Positions 13,661-25,916 of a DNA stretch of 64,000 bases are shown piece by piece (within the stretch, counting starts at the first letter, position 1; each line of letters opens with the position of its first letter). Origin of the DNA: Mimachlamys varia (taxonomy: Eukaryota > Mollusca > Bivalvia > Pectinida > Pectinidae); assembly GCA_947623455.1 (NCBI GenBank), contig OX392542.1, positions 13,709,625 through 13,773,624 on the forward strand. Reading direction: 5' to 3'. The notes beneath the pieces were generated by a model. That model saw only the letters and a list, made by a program, of their open reading frames with translations. It had not been told where the DNA came from and did no database searches. The translations under genes were made by a program, and so were the position numbers.

Positions 13661-16600
13661 TGAACGCTTCAGTTAATCACGTTTCATTAGATGTTACAAG
13701 CAAGGACGAAGATGTTTTGCAAACCATTAAGTCGGATAATGGTAACCTATCAAAACTACGGATGACATTGCTTTCAATGTATTTTTGTTAATTCATAAAG
13801 GTATGGTATGTATATGTCCCACGTCCTATTGACATATAAGTTCATAATGCTCGCTAACCGTCATGCAGTGTTTAGTTAAGTGCAGAATTAGTAGCATACC
13901 GTTACCATTCTGAATAGAAAGTGAAAATAAAAACACAACCTACGTTCCTTGCGTTGTACTAATATGTGATTAAAATGTTCTTTTCACTAACAAGTTCGTT
14001 AAGACCTTCACTTTTTACATCAGGTAATAACACTGATTTTTACGCCTTTAATTAATCGTGTTTTTTTAATACACTTAACATTAAAGAACGCTTTGAAAAA
14101 CAAATGAACACAATCAAGCTAAACTATCTTAGTAAGAGTGTCAAAATGTCTAGATATGGGGAGATTCTTACCTTGAAACACTGTAGTGTTTTTAGACAGA
14201 GGCATCCTATATTAAATAAGTCATGACTGGTTTCTCCCAAATATCATTTTACCAAGTTAGTTAAATATTCTAGTATATAGTCTGTTGAATTTGCTTGGTC
14301 GTAATGCTCAGGAAAACTTTTTGTATTTTCATTACTTTTGTAGATGTTTAAGAATTGAACAAAACACACACTAGAAGAGCACCTTTATAAGACGTTTTAC
14401 ATCATCTAATTGGTGTGCTGTACTGGTGTATCGTCGAAAGAAACGAGGTTTACTCACCTCGGTGGAATCGGGGGCGTTTGTCTACGTTTGCTCGGGGGAA
14501 ATTACAGAAACCTATATTGATTTACTGCCTATCGTACAGCATTTTGAGTATATATTGCTACGTTAATACCATTCTGTATCCAATATGGAACTACATTCTA
14601 AGTTAATTCTATCTGTGTTTACAATATTTATCAGTGCATAAGAAACTCCCAGACAGTAAAGGATTAGGCGGGATATATGTGTGAAGCTTGGCTTAGTGTT
14701 ATGTTACCGCCCTGAAAAAGTCTGCGTTTATTACTGTTATCAATTGAAATATCACAAAACAAAAAAAAAGAAGATTTTTTACCTGAATATTTTTCCTCAT
14801 ATTTTATCACATTCATCAATGCAACATATTCAACGCAAATGATATTGTAATGCAAATCTCACTGGGGATATTTTAAAGTGGCAGCCTCATTACATGTATT
14901 TGGACTATATGTAGAAAGGAAATTCAATTGAAATGGATGCAAAACACAGAAAGACACAAAAGCATGTTTGGTTTGCGTTTTATCCCCTTTAACCCTTTCT
15001 AGATAGTAAATACGTTTTGGAACTATTGTTGAGCTCCTTGACAGCAAGGGTAATGTGTTTCCCCCCTGACTTATCTGCTTTATTTTTTACGTTTTTAAAT
15101 GTTGGTGACTGTTCTCTGCTTGACGTCAAAATTAATGAATAAATGGATGGATGTTAGTTGAATTCAGAATGTAGTTACCATATCCGACTCAGTGGAATGC
15201 AATGCTAATCTGTAATTATTCTGACGATAAATCAAGATGGCACTTTAAAGTTGCTAATTTTAGTCCTGTTTGTTTTTGTCTTGAAATGACCTTGGCTAGC
15301 TTAAAGACGTGAGGTCTTAAACATATAAATTATCCTATCTCCACCAGTGTCTCTTAGTAGCTTTGATCCTTCGATAAGCTTCTTGGCTAAACAAATCAAC
15401 CAGTTATATTGTTTTTTTCCTCCCTTTTCACTTATCGTTTGCTATTAATGTATTTTGATACCTTTAAAACAGATCTTAAATGCTTGAAATTGTATTCCTT
15501 TTGTTTCTGGTTTGATGTTTTACTTGTTTTGCGAATGTCCAGTTTAAAGAATGTTGTTTAGTCCTGTATTATTTAAGTTGTCTGTTGGCCGTACAACAAC
15601 ACAAATTTAAATTAAACCATAGTAATGAAATGTCAACGATATTATAGTGAAAGTATTCATGGGGGTTGGTCTGATTTATTTATGTGTGAACAGTCTTTAT
15701 GCTTTATTTATTTACGATCAATGACATAAACCAAATTATTATATCACCCAATCATTCACCCATGGATAAAGCGGTCGTTTGACGAAATAGGATAGTTGTG
15801 AAGTAATAATGTTTCTACGCGATAGTCAACATCATAAAAATCCCTCTGTTCCGAATGAATTCCCAGATCTGCGATCAAAGTAACATAATATGTATTTGCG
15901 AGTAAACATATCCTACGTTTCAGAGGAAACACTGATACTTAGTAAATAGTATGATGTTTGTTTTGATAAATTGCACTACGAATATAACGTTAACCATTAT
16001 AATTAAGAACTGTGATGCTCAGAACGGCTTAATTATCCTGTCGTAACCTAGTACATACTGTAATCGCATTATCCCTGCTGCAATGGAAGGGTGTAATTGA
16101 CATCATGATTACCTCTCGTCTCCGGCCATTGACCGCCGTGACCGTCTGAACTGATTGCGAGGTTGTCTAATTAGTATTGACCTGTGTGATCCGTTCCTAT
16201 GTGCCATATATATCCTATACACATTAAGTGGACACGACCCCATATCCTCACACCAGGAAAAAGATGTGGATGATAGAATCGGTCATACACAATACATCAC
16301 AACAACCACCTGCAAAAGACATCAGTTCTTAACTTTGATAATAGTCATCCATACGGGAAAAATATTTGTGCATCTAGAAATTGATATGATTTGTCAGTAC
16401 AAAAAGTATCAGTAATACTGAACGATTCAAGATGTCCGTTTGGCTTTCACAAAGCGGGTCAACGTCACCCTAGTATAAATCGTCACATCGGTCATTATTT
16501 GCATACATAACATCCCCGGATTCAATTACTGACGCGGAATCTAATCAAAAAGAGGATTTTTCAGTGGGCTTCGGGTATTGATATAAAGTCAATTACCTAG

Positions 16601-16899
16601 TCCTTCACCAAACGATAATGCTAATGCGAGATTGGTTTTGATCAATCAGTCTATTTTTTTTATCTAGGAGAGCATCCTTGTTCTCAAGGGTCAGATTCCT
16701 GTCCGGGATTCCATGTTCTAGCAACATTATAGACTTTATCAGCAGGAGACTCATTGACAATGTCAGAACTAATTTGTTTATTTGAGGTTCTATCTCTGAG
16801 TAATTGATCACGACCAAATAAACATGTACATTCATTCGTATGGAAACTGGAAACATTGTAACACTAACGATGGAAAAATTATTTTTCTACACGACTTAC
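13661..16899. other. Unannotated sequence
   Basis: No gene is recognised. A consensus CRE TGACGTCA is at 15121-15128. The 16070-16170 stretch ('ctccggccattgaccgccgtgaccgtc' and nearby TAATTAG) is richer in G+C than its surroundings and could be a regulatory element. This is not supported further. Confidence 0.5.
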
Positions 16900-17096
16900 G
16901 CTATATGCACCTGACCCTTTGGCTTCTGCATTTTTTCAGAAAATTTCGATTACCACTTTTTGGCCCCTAGCAACACTGAAAGGTCTCAGAAGGATGAATA
17001 AGCGATATGGTGCAGTTTAATTTTTTTTTTGCGGCATACTGTATCTGTTACTAAATTTAAAAGTAGCAGCATATTTGTTTGGTTAGGTCAACGCCA
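16900..17096 (+). repeat. Dispersed repeat family B, copy 2 (5'-truncated)
   Basis: Holds the second half of family B: 'gcacctgacccttt', 'ttggcccctagcaacactgaa', 'atggtgcagttta', 'catactgtatctgtta' and 'agcagcatatttg', ending at 'caacgccatc'. The end has lost the TTACGTCA-like sequence by substitution. The first half is missing. Confidence 0.8.
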
Positions 17097-17301
17097 TCTT
17101 TTTTCCCGATACAAACCTCTTAAAAGTACTGTTGTTTTCTTTTGGGAATACATTTTGATGTCTTAAACAATTAAAAGTACACCGAAATAACTATTTCAAT
17201 GAATTTTACATAAAAGCAAAAACTGTCACTGAGCAAGTTTTGTAACAAAACATTTAAGTTCAGTTTTGTTATTATTTTACTTCACACAACCTCTTCTTAA
17301 T

Positions 17302-18090
17302 GAAAACAATCAGAGAATACCGAAGCTTAAAAACACACAATCCGAACGCAAAATCGATAAAACTAGATGTGAAATACGAAAAAAGGAAAGATCAACATTG
17401 ATACCCTTGTAAAAGTACAAGATAATAAGACCAGGTGTTCCGGAGGGGTAAGCGTCTTCTGCTTCATCGATGACACCTGCAATGCAAATATTGGTCACGT
17501 CCAAGTAAACTTCAGGTCGACGAATGAGAACCGAGGCATCATTAGCAATCACAGCAAGTAAACACGTTTATGAGCATACTGAAAAACGTTAACGTCCATC
17601 TTCATATCACCAAAGATGAAAATGATCACTCAATGGAACAAAGATGGCCACCAAAAAACCTGCTCATAGTTCTGATCAACCTGCACCTCACGAATCGCTC
17701 TGCAGTACGTCTTGTTAGTCAGTAGTCGACGTCGATCACGAAAATCACGATACTTAGCGTTGGCCCTAGAATATCGAATCAAATGCGACATGTAAACACC
17801 ATAAGTTGGAGAAAAAGGGATGCTACTTTCAAGAAATGACAAGTTTACGATCAGAAAATTGAAATCGTTACGTTTATCGTATAACTTAGTAGTAAACTGT
17901 CCATGCTGGTCATAGTTTAAGAAGAGATTGAGGTAAGCAACTGATGTAGAAGAATCTGTTGTGACCTTTATTTCAAATTCCGAAGGGTATATCCGATCGA
18001 CGTGGTCAGTACACCTCAGGTCCATATGTCCATACAACGTATAATGGAACAGTTGTGTGCCGGGATGTAGGGCCAAACTGTTCAAAAATG
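17302..18090 (-). pseudogene. Retroelement family A, RT C-terminal remnant plus 3' tail (copy 2)
   Basis: The longest copy on this strand. An open frame at 17630-18085 (151 codons, no ATG start) matches the part of the RT just after the catalytic box: DHVDRIYPSEFEIK, then YDKRNDFNF, then YGVYMSHLIRYSRA, then RRRLLTNK. These patterns recur in the copy at 51640 and correspond to an RT thumb or C-terminal region. I associate them with RT proteins widespread in marine invertebrates. A Penelope-like class is possible but not shown, and no endonuclease domain is present. Past the RT stop, a second frame (17310-17552) reads VYLDV...GVIDEAEDAYPSGTPG...LYFYKG. The copy ends in the family terminus 'ggtattctctg'. 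It is a 5'-truncated dead copy, and the first 25 or so residues of the frame match nothing in the sister copy. Confidence 0.75.
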
Positions 18091-20093
18091 TTCAGTTCAG
18101 ATATTTCATTGTAATATGCATCAGTATGTGTACGCCGATGGTACATTTTAACCAAGGAACCACATATCTGTCATTTTAGAATTTAAAGAGAAAACAACTG
18201 CTTATATTTTTTAAGTTGATAATACTTTCATTATTTGGAACAGTTTTTATTTCGAATTTGGCAAGCAAAGCGATTTTATTTGTTACCGATAACAGTGCAG
18301 CAAGACAGAAAGGTACGACGGTAGCATAGAGGGATGATTAAACAGCAGGCATTTGGATATTGTCTGAATTGTTTGACAGCAAATAATCAGTACTTCAACT
18401 GGTTCGTTTACAAAACATTTCATATAACTGTGGCAGCAACCTCGTTTAATTTAGCAGTGGTGACGCGGATAGAATGTGCATTTCAGGACGACAAACTACA
18501 AATATTTGACATTGTTTTCAATATCAAATGTGTTTGTTATGGACGTCATTATCTTATGAAAAGCTTTATACGCACCTTTCAACTGATTACCTGGATTTCA
18601 ACCCAAATGACAAAATTGTACTAATTATAACGCGAATAGCACTGAAAGGTCATTTATACATACAATGTATTCAACATCCTCAGCGTTAGTTGTGTTGAAA
18701 GTCCTCACAACATGAGGGACATTCAACACGAGTTACTTCATCTAATTAACTCTGAAATAAATGAACAAGTTCTTCACTTCGCATCTGGCACGTTCTCCCA
18801 TTGTTTTACACATTGGGTTCTATATTTACTGTCTGTGTTGATTACTTCACCAGTTTAAGTGAGAGAAATATAATTAACAATGTTTTTTTACGTGAAAAAT
18901 GCCCGTTGTTTATAAGCTTGGGTAACCTGTTTGGTTTTTCCTGAGTTCATGTGTCCTTAAGCACTTCAATTTATTTTTTAACAAAAACTCTGGATGTATC
19001 TGTCAGTAAATAAACTACTTTCATTGGTATGATTATTTATAGAAATTGTATTAGAATTTGTGTATCTTTTATTAACAATTCATTCAAACTCAGTTTGCCT
19101 CAAGTTCTGGACTATCGCAAGGACGCCTACACGAACACATTGCAGCCTCTAAAATACACAGGCATTTACCCTCCTATCGCATCCATGTGCTTCACGGAGG
19201 TATACATTAATTTGAGGTTTTATTTTTCGGAGGGGGTGAGAGGGGGAGCCGTTAAGTGTTCAGACAAATAAGGTTGGATGCATAAAAATTCATCATTAAG
19301 GAGACATCATCGAAAATTTAGGGATATCAAAAATTGGTTTTCCTTTTTTTACAAAGAGCATCAGACACTTATCACATTAAAATCCTGTGAGATACAGCCA
19401 AGCTATTTTCCCAGGCACTGCCGGGTAGAGTTTTCACTATAATCGGATTACGAAAAAAAAATGTTTGACGTTTTAGACAACTTTGCCTGCACATTGCTGA
19501 TTTATCATCCCTTTTTCCGTTGCAATGTTTTCAGGTTTGGATTTTTTCCCTGTTTTGATTGATAACGCAGAGAAATTACTGAGATCGAGTGTCAAAGGAT
19601 CCGATGTTTATTCCTTTCGAGAATTCCATGCTCTCACGATGAGATGACCCGAGCTCATCAACGCTTAAAGGACGTTTCGAATGCGATTGATATCCTCACC
19701 ATCGAGACTTCACTCTGGTACCGATAATTAGAAGGAATGTCACACTGTTGTTGGATATTAATTTCAATTTTTATTAAAGATAGGACCGAGTCCAGTACAA
19801 TAATCTGGTCATACACGTTTGGTTACTTCTTTTCTTCATACACTGTTAAATCTACCCATGTTAAAAATGAAGATATGTATAACCATAAATCCCAATTCAT
19901 GGTTAGGGCCATTGCAAACAGCTTATCTCTTTTTCAACATCATAGGAAGCGAACAGCCGGTGCTGCTTTTTTGGTGCTCATGTCTAGGATTCAATAATTC
20001 CTTCATTTCCAAAATTCGTACCCATTTACAGTAGAGTAGACTTGAACAATCTGAGTAAACTATCTTGCTCTTTGTAACAACATAGTGCCGTGA
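18091..20093. other. Unannotated sequence
   Basis: No gene or repeat recognised. Open frames at 18334-18624 (plus) and 19029-19271 (plus) are longer than the local average but show no domain, signal peptide or splice context that I can support. Confidence 0.5.
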
Positions 20094-20157
20094 CGTAACT
20101 CAAATTCGCAACCCCTTTTTTCACGTTCCCGACGTGTTACCACTATACCACCGTTCC
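20094..20157 (-). repeat. tRNA-derived relic (SINE head or decayed tRNA)
   Basis: On the minus strand the sequence starts 'ggaacggtggtatagtggtaacacg'. The A box TGGTATAGTGG (20140-20150) fits the pol III consensus TRGYNNANNGG. A diverged B box ('ggttgcgaatttga') lies downstream. A homopolymer replaces the anticodon arm, so it is not a working tRNA. The layout fits a decayed tRNA-derived SINE head. Confidence 0.55.
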
Positions 20158-22420
20158 TCCAAACAATATATGTTATATACAAATGATGGTACAAAGGTCT
20201 TGGTAAAATCAAAATTGTCATCCATTAAAAAAAAGTTATGCACGAAGAACAAGTATAGACATTTCGTGGTAAAAGCCTGCTAACGACCAGGCTCAGAAAA
20301 AATACCCTGTATACGGAATGTCTTGAAATCAATACGGCGTATAATTAGGGTTCTTGCCGGTTGTTTTTATAATTTGATGGAAGTGTTAATAGCCAAGACA
20401 AAATATTGTTGATAGCTCTGCCGACAGGATACACCAAACTATGTTCCGGCGTCGAGGACAGTCTCTATATTCCTGTTTATCTCGTGTACCCTATGTAACG
20501 AGTAATCATCTCTAAGTGCTATTTTGCTGTAGGAGTTGTTGACAGTGTCTGAACACTGAAGTTCCTGACCAACCCCGGGGAGATATTGACACATAGTAAG
20601 GGTCGATGGCACAAAAAATCAAATTAGTGAAAGTATTGAAGGAGGCGTTACTCTTACATGTAAGTTTGGATATGGTAAAAGAATGAAATGTGAAAGGTAC
20701 ATTTTTTAAAATGCAAACAGGCTGTAATAAATTCTCACGTCTCTGTGTTCACTGTATCAGACATGTGTCACCACTCTGAGCGGCCAGTTTCTACGATTTA
20801 GATCAAAGGGGCAATACTTAATAGCATGACCTGTGTTTCACCGTGAAGGAATCTGACAACAAACGATTTGATTGGTCATTCAATCACAAGTAATAAATTG
20901 ATGGGCTGAACAAGTTAACGCTTAACTTCTGTGCAGTTCCTTGTAAATACATTTTTGTGAAGTTCACATAATTTGATAGTTTAAGATATAACAGACTTTT
21001 TTGTTTGACCATCAAAGGTAAACTTTCACCTAAAAGGTAATATCTTGTTAATTAATTCGATTAAACGTAGAATATTACTGTTAACATCATAAAAGTAATA
21101 TTTTGTTATTGTACATCATAATAGAGAAACTTTCTATCCGTGCATTTGTATTTTCTAAAATTTTATATTTCCAGCCATTCCCAGGTAAACCAGGGAATAT
21201 GTCCCTGGGTAAAACATGATATTAAGGTAACTTCAAAGCTTTGTTTTTTTCAGTCTTTCATTTATTTTACCACAAATTTCAGCATATTAATTTAGTCTGA
21301 GGCAGGATTTGATTAACGTTTCATCACAGATATATATGTTAAGAAATATCTTATCTGAGAATCGGACTTGAAATATTGGTAAAATTGTTTGGTACCGATG
21401 AACGAGCCTACCTTTGTTCGCCCGATATGTCCTGCTTTAGCTGTTGCTGATTACGATACATCAAATCGATTATTAATTATTGATATAATGTGCAACATGC
21501 AAACTCGTTATTTCTATCAGAACTGACGTTAGGGAAGGAAAGTTTCAGCTCACTTAGACTTTAGTTATCCTGCTTGTTCGTTTGTATTATAGTAAACTCC
21601 CGAGAAGATCGAACGGCATAACGTCGGAACCAATCAGAGATATTATACTTTCGTCGTTTCTTGACGCAAAAAAGCCTCAGAGGGAGGGGGGGGGGGATTT
21701 ACTTCCGGACAACCGACTGAAAATTATAAGTTTGTCGCAATCAACAGTGAGGGCCATTTTTATCAACACGACTTTTGTCGCGATTAGCAACAAAATAGAT
21801 TTAATGAGAATGGAGATTTCAACAATCACGATCGCTGCTTTATATATATTTCAAAGTCTATGGTTTGAAGCGAACGTTTATACGTCAGCCATATTGGATG
21901 GGTTTTCACTTTCTTATATTGGCATTGTGCATGATTCAATAATATTCGTTTAAAAACGTTTTACATGAACGGAGTTAGATTCAATCGGATTCATAAAAGA
22001 GGTTTTCCGCTTGTCCGAAATTAACAAAATGTCCCTCAGTATTCTAAACGAAGCACCAGATTACCGCTAGGTGTCTCATACTCCCCCTATATGATCCCTA
22101 TATGTACGGCGTTACTAACGCCTCCATAAAAATCACACCATCGGAAATAGTGACCACATCTGAATATTAGACATACAAGATTGGCCGTGACAACAAACCG
22201 TGATTCAATAAGCTGTATAAGCTTACTCAGTCTGGTAGTTATGCTAGAACAAATAAACAACAAATTATATGAAGTATTGTTTCCATGTGTTACATGTATT
22301 TATGACAGTAATTTTATTCTCGTATATTATTTAATTATGTAATTATAAACCTGTAACCTCACGTTTTGTTCATATCATAAAGCTGTAACTCAAATCATAT
22401 TATTTGATATGTATTGTACA
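20158..22420. other. Unannotated sequence
   Basis: No gene recognised. A 7-bp perfect stem CCAGGGA/TCCCTGG with a 5-base loop is at 21190-21208, and an 11-base G run is at 21686-21696. The 123-codon frame at 21582-21953 crosses the G run and has no domain character. Confidence 0.5.
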
Positions 22421-22468
22421 GCGCCCTCTAGCTGTTGTTGACAAAGTGTGACAGAACAGACGGGATTG

Positions 22469-22693
22469 ATGTCTCTTGTTAGCACTTTTACGGCTCGTAG
22501 GGAACGCCAGAGTCTGCACCAACATGGATCACATGTACTACACGTTCAGGAAAACTACATAGACGCAGATCAGTCATCGCTGTCAGATCATTTGTCCCCA
22601 GAGCAAAAAATGCATGATAAAACTAAACGTTTCTTGACGGAACATATGCGACAGTTTATATTGGACCTTGTTTTACCAGCACGCACGCGATAA
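22469..22693 (+). CDS. Possible small ORF or exon of unknown function
   Basis: From the first ATG this frame has 74 codons. The frame is open from a stop at 22439. The protein is hydrophilic, starts MSLVSTFTARRERQSLHQ and has a helical-looking charged second half containing SPEQKMHDKTKRFLTEHM. There is no signal peptide or membrane segment. Local G+C is higher than on either side, and codon choice is more balanced than in the AT-driven frames nearby. Against it: the Kozak context is weak (T at -3), no AATAAA is obvious close downstream, and I recognise no family. It could be a real short exon, a conserved noncoding block or chance. Confidence 0.22.
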   Translation: MSLVSTFTARRERQSLHQHGSHVLHVQENYIDADQSSLSDHLSPEQKMHDKTKRFLTEHMRQFILDLVLPARTR

Positions 22694-23400
22694 ATAGTGT
22701 ATTGAAGCATCCTAGGGACGAGCTATCCAGCAGCAGCAGCAACAGCTCCAGGGAATACTCACGCAGGATTGGCTGTGTCCATATAGCCCTATCAGATTAT
22801 AGGTAGCGTTCTGTTGCTAAAAGGTTTACCGGCTGTATGTAATGTCACACGCGACCGAGTATCGCTGATTTTTTTATTAGGCAACATCCGGTTTTGTTGA
22901 TCTAAGATATCAAAATACTAACAATAGCAGATTGCTTTAGCAGCCTAGGTATATTTCACTATACGTGTTTATATAGGATTCACGACTGCACGACTGCTAA
23001 ACATATTAGAGAATGTTGTATAGGAACGTGTATTATGGGTAAATTGTATTTATCCGCTATTACAACCAGTTGGTCGTTTTAGACAAGTAAATCTGCATAT
23101 AACAATTGTAGGTGAAAAAATATATACAGAAAAACCATTACGTGTAATAAGCTTGGTCTTGTTTTCAAAATCAGTTGCCCTCAGTGTTAGCTTCTGAATT
23201 CAAGATGATTCCTTAGTCTTGACATTGGTTAATATAGCTTATGTCTTGGTTTAATTCATATCAGAATGGTGCATGTTGAGCGGTTTATAAACAAAATATG
23301 ATAGTCACAACTCCCTGCGTGACACTCATCATTATGACAGTAGAACGACTGGTTCACCCACTGTCAGAATAATGTGAAATAAACTACGATAAAAAACTAC
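22694..23400. other. Unannotated sequence with a short CAG run
   Basis: A (CAG)4-CAA run is at about 22729-22746, just after the candidate ORF. I see nothing else. Confidence 0.5.
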
Positions 23401-23404
23401 TTCT

Positions 23405-23625
23405 ACAAAAAAGGCAGTTGTTTGAAAAATCAGAGAATACAAAACTATAATCTGAACAAATTACTACACTGAAAATCATGAAAAAGAGACCAGGTGTTTC
23501 GAAAGGGTAAGCGTCTTCTGCATCGTCGAAAACACCAGCCATGTACATATAGGTCACATACAAGAAATTATCACGTCCACAAAGTAAGAATTTCTCAATC
23601 ATCACAAAAAAGCATACTATTGAGC
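23405..23625 (-). mobile_element. Retroelement family A fragment, 3' tail (copy 3)
   Basis: The minus strand carries the 'gacgcttaccctttcgaaacacctggtct' block and the terminus 'gtattctctg'. The downstream frame reads DDAEDAYPFETPGL, so the short frame is still open here although residues have changed. There is a deletion in the region after GL. No RT coding remains. Confidence 0.75.
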
Positions 23626-24285
23626 AAATTAAAAAAGGCCTCCTTCATATTATACAAGAATAGATATGTATTTCACTTCTAAAATGTTTGATAGAATGTG
23701 AGGTTTATTAAAACCTTCCAACAATGAATAAATGTAATGATAAGTATTATTGCTTATTGATTTTCAATTTTTCATATATGTCCGTCGTCACGTTATCGGT
23801 AAAAAAAACTTGGGCTAATACGTACGCATAAAATGTATTCAATAACTCAACCAACTGAAGAACTAAAACAGTGTTTCTACCAACTGCATTGGTTTGCGAA
23901 ATAGTACAACGTATATACGCCGAGAAATTAAAACTAAATGTATGTTCTATCATTCAATGCTCTGTCATGCATTTTATTTCGTTTAATTTGTTTCGTTATC
24001 ACTAAGGTTTGATACACTTACTACTTGTAGTAATAACAGTATAGTTCCAAAAGCAATACCATTCGGCTTTATCGTTGGAAGTTCGCTCAGGTGAGGAATG
24101 CATTGCGATCTGTACGCAAACCAAGGCCTACACCATCCTACATATTACAATTATAGAGATAGTTGATCCGACCTTGTCAGTATGATATGATCGGATAGGA
24201 TGCTCGGTTCCTTTGGCAATCCAGTGAGGTATATGTAGCACTTTAAATTCGGCATACGATCAGAATTACCGGATGGAAAAAATAT
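23626..24285. other. Unannotated sequence
   Basis: I see nothing supportable. Confidence 0.5.
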
Positions 24286-24289
24286 GAGA

Positions 24290-24470
24290 ACACCGATGCG
24301 CCATCAAAACCATAATCTGAACTCAAAATCGATTAAACTAAGGGCAATCTATGAAAAGAGGTAAGATCCACATGGAGACCCTTGCAAAAGTACAAGAGAA
24401 TAAGACCAGGTGTTACGGAACAGTAAGCGTCATCTGCTTCATCGACGACACTCGTCACACATTGCATCTG
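24290..24470 (-). mobile_element. Retroelement family A fragment, 3' tail (copy 4)
   Basis: The minus strand reads SVVDEADDAYCSVTPGL, then LYFCKGLHVDL, then LPLV and a stop. This is one of the better preserved versions of the short downstream frame. The upstream boundary is abrupt near 24460, so the copy is about 180 bp. Confidence 0.75.
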
Positions 24471-25393
24471 CGATTGATGATGGCGCGATGAACTGAAACA
24501 CTCGGGATAAGATTTATGAATTATAGTACTCAGCAAAGCCTCGTGCTAAAATTCATAAATCTAACCCTCGGGTTTAGATTTTTCTGTCTGCATTATACAT
24601 GATTGATAGTTTATGTTAGTCCAACCAGTTTTCTATATAATTTATTCGAGCGGAGTGCTTCATTATTTCCTTGACTGGACTCACTATCTCGAAATACTGT
24701 GCTTTGCGAGAATGTATAACTCGAAGCACCTGTCGATGACTAGATTGTTGGGTTGATCACGATTTCTTACTGTGTTGGTAAGGCTACATATTAGTTCGGA
24801 TCATACGGTGTAGACGTATGCACTATGCTACGTTACTAGATACGTAATGATGCTTTGATTGGAATGGTCATATAAAAATCAACCTGAATAATCAACAAAC
24901 GTGTATGAAAATCATCGTAAACGTTCACTTCAACTTCGTAAGACCTTTCAAGTAGGGACATATTCTGTGCAATGCTGTCAGTATATTTATTATTTAGACC
25001 GAGACTCTAAAATGAGCGTCAGTTGGTCCTTAATACGGACTATCAATATCGAAGTGTAAAATCAAACAAATCAAGTATTCTGATATCAAAGCAGTTCTGT
25101 GGTATCTTAAATCATTTTGATAAGGAAGTTACACGTAATTGTAGTGTACAAATTGTACATCGTACTAAAAGACTTTCAGCAACAGAATTGTATGTAAGGT
25201 ACACAATGGAACAATGGAGAACATAAATACTTCGGCTACTTATCACATGTTTACCTTTTTCTTAGAGGCTATTACATTATACTTTAAGGTGACTTTAACC
25301 AGGTCTTGGAAAAGAAAGCTCTCATAATTAAAGATCAAAAACGTTTTTTTTCAGTTTGGTATAAGTTCTAGTAGTATACAAGGTGGTAAAAGA
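24471..25393. other. Unannotated sequence
   Basis: No gene or repeat recognised. Confidence 0.5.
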
Positions 25394-25420
25394 AAAATGT
25401 TTCGATAAGCGAAACATTTT
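25394..25420. other. Perfect 11-bp stem hairpin
   Basis: AAAATGTTTCG (25394-25404) and CGAAACATTTT (25410-25420) are exact reverse complements around the loop ATAAG. No T run follows, so it does not look like a factor-independent terminator. No coding region lies next to it. Confidence 0.7.
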
Positions 25421-25674
25421 GAGGAGAGGGTATTCAATATTGTTTAGAAGATCTTAAGAGGTTTTCAAAATACGCATCTCGTTATTTCCCCTTTTGGCGT
25501 ATACAGTGTTGATTAAATCATCCTCGTCAAGCAATTATTATAACCAACGATAAAACGTTGGGAATAAAGATCCTTATGCAGTGTTGGTACCATACATGAT
25601 ATATGACTGCATCTAATAATCTTACAGAAGAACTAATATCTAACTCGCCTATAAATTCAACCAAACTGAACCAA

Positions 25675-25916
25675 TACTGTGAAAGTTGAATTTTTCGCGG
25701 TGTGGAAATTTCCGCTTATTTCGCTGGCATTAAATCTCCGCGAAAATAACCACACGCGAACATATCTAACGTCACTCAAACTCTGCTGTGTATAAAAGTA
25801 TTATGGGGACAGCGTGCAAAACAGAATGACTGACGAGCGAAAATTTCCATGTTGCGAACAGTTTGGAGGCTGACTGAGCGAAAATTCCACTCGTGGAAAT
25901 ATTGGCTTTTACAGTA
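25675..25916. mobile_element. MITE-like element D
   Basis: The ends are inverted: TACTGTGAAAG...AATTTTTCGCGGTGTGGAA at the left, and the reverse complement of the right end reads TACTGTAAAAGCC...ATTTCCACGAGTGGAA. The interior repeats the theme with TTCGCGGTGTGG facing CCACACGCGAA. The element is about 242 bp with no coding capacity. I see no clear target-site duplication and no second copy in the window. Confidence 0.65.

Noticed and set aside
17302..18090. Host gene encoding a 151-residue protein
   Set aside because: The same residues recur at 51640-52375 with RT landmarks and a shared 3' tail, so this is a retroelement remnant.
25394..25420. Bacterial-type terminator
   Set aside because: There is no T run after the stem and no upstream gene.
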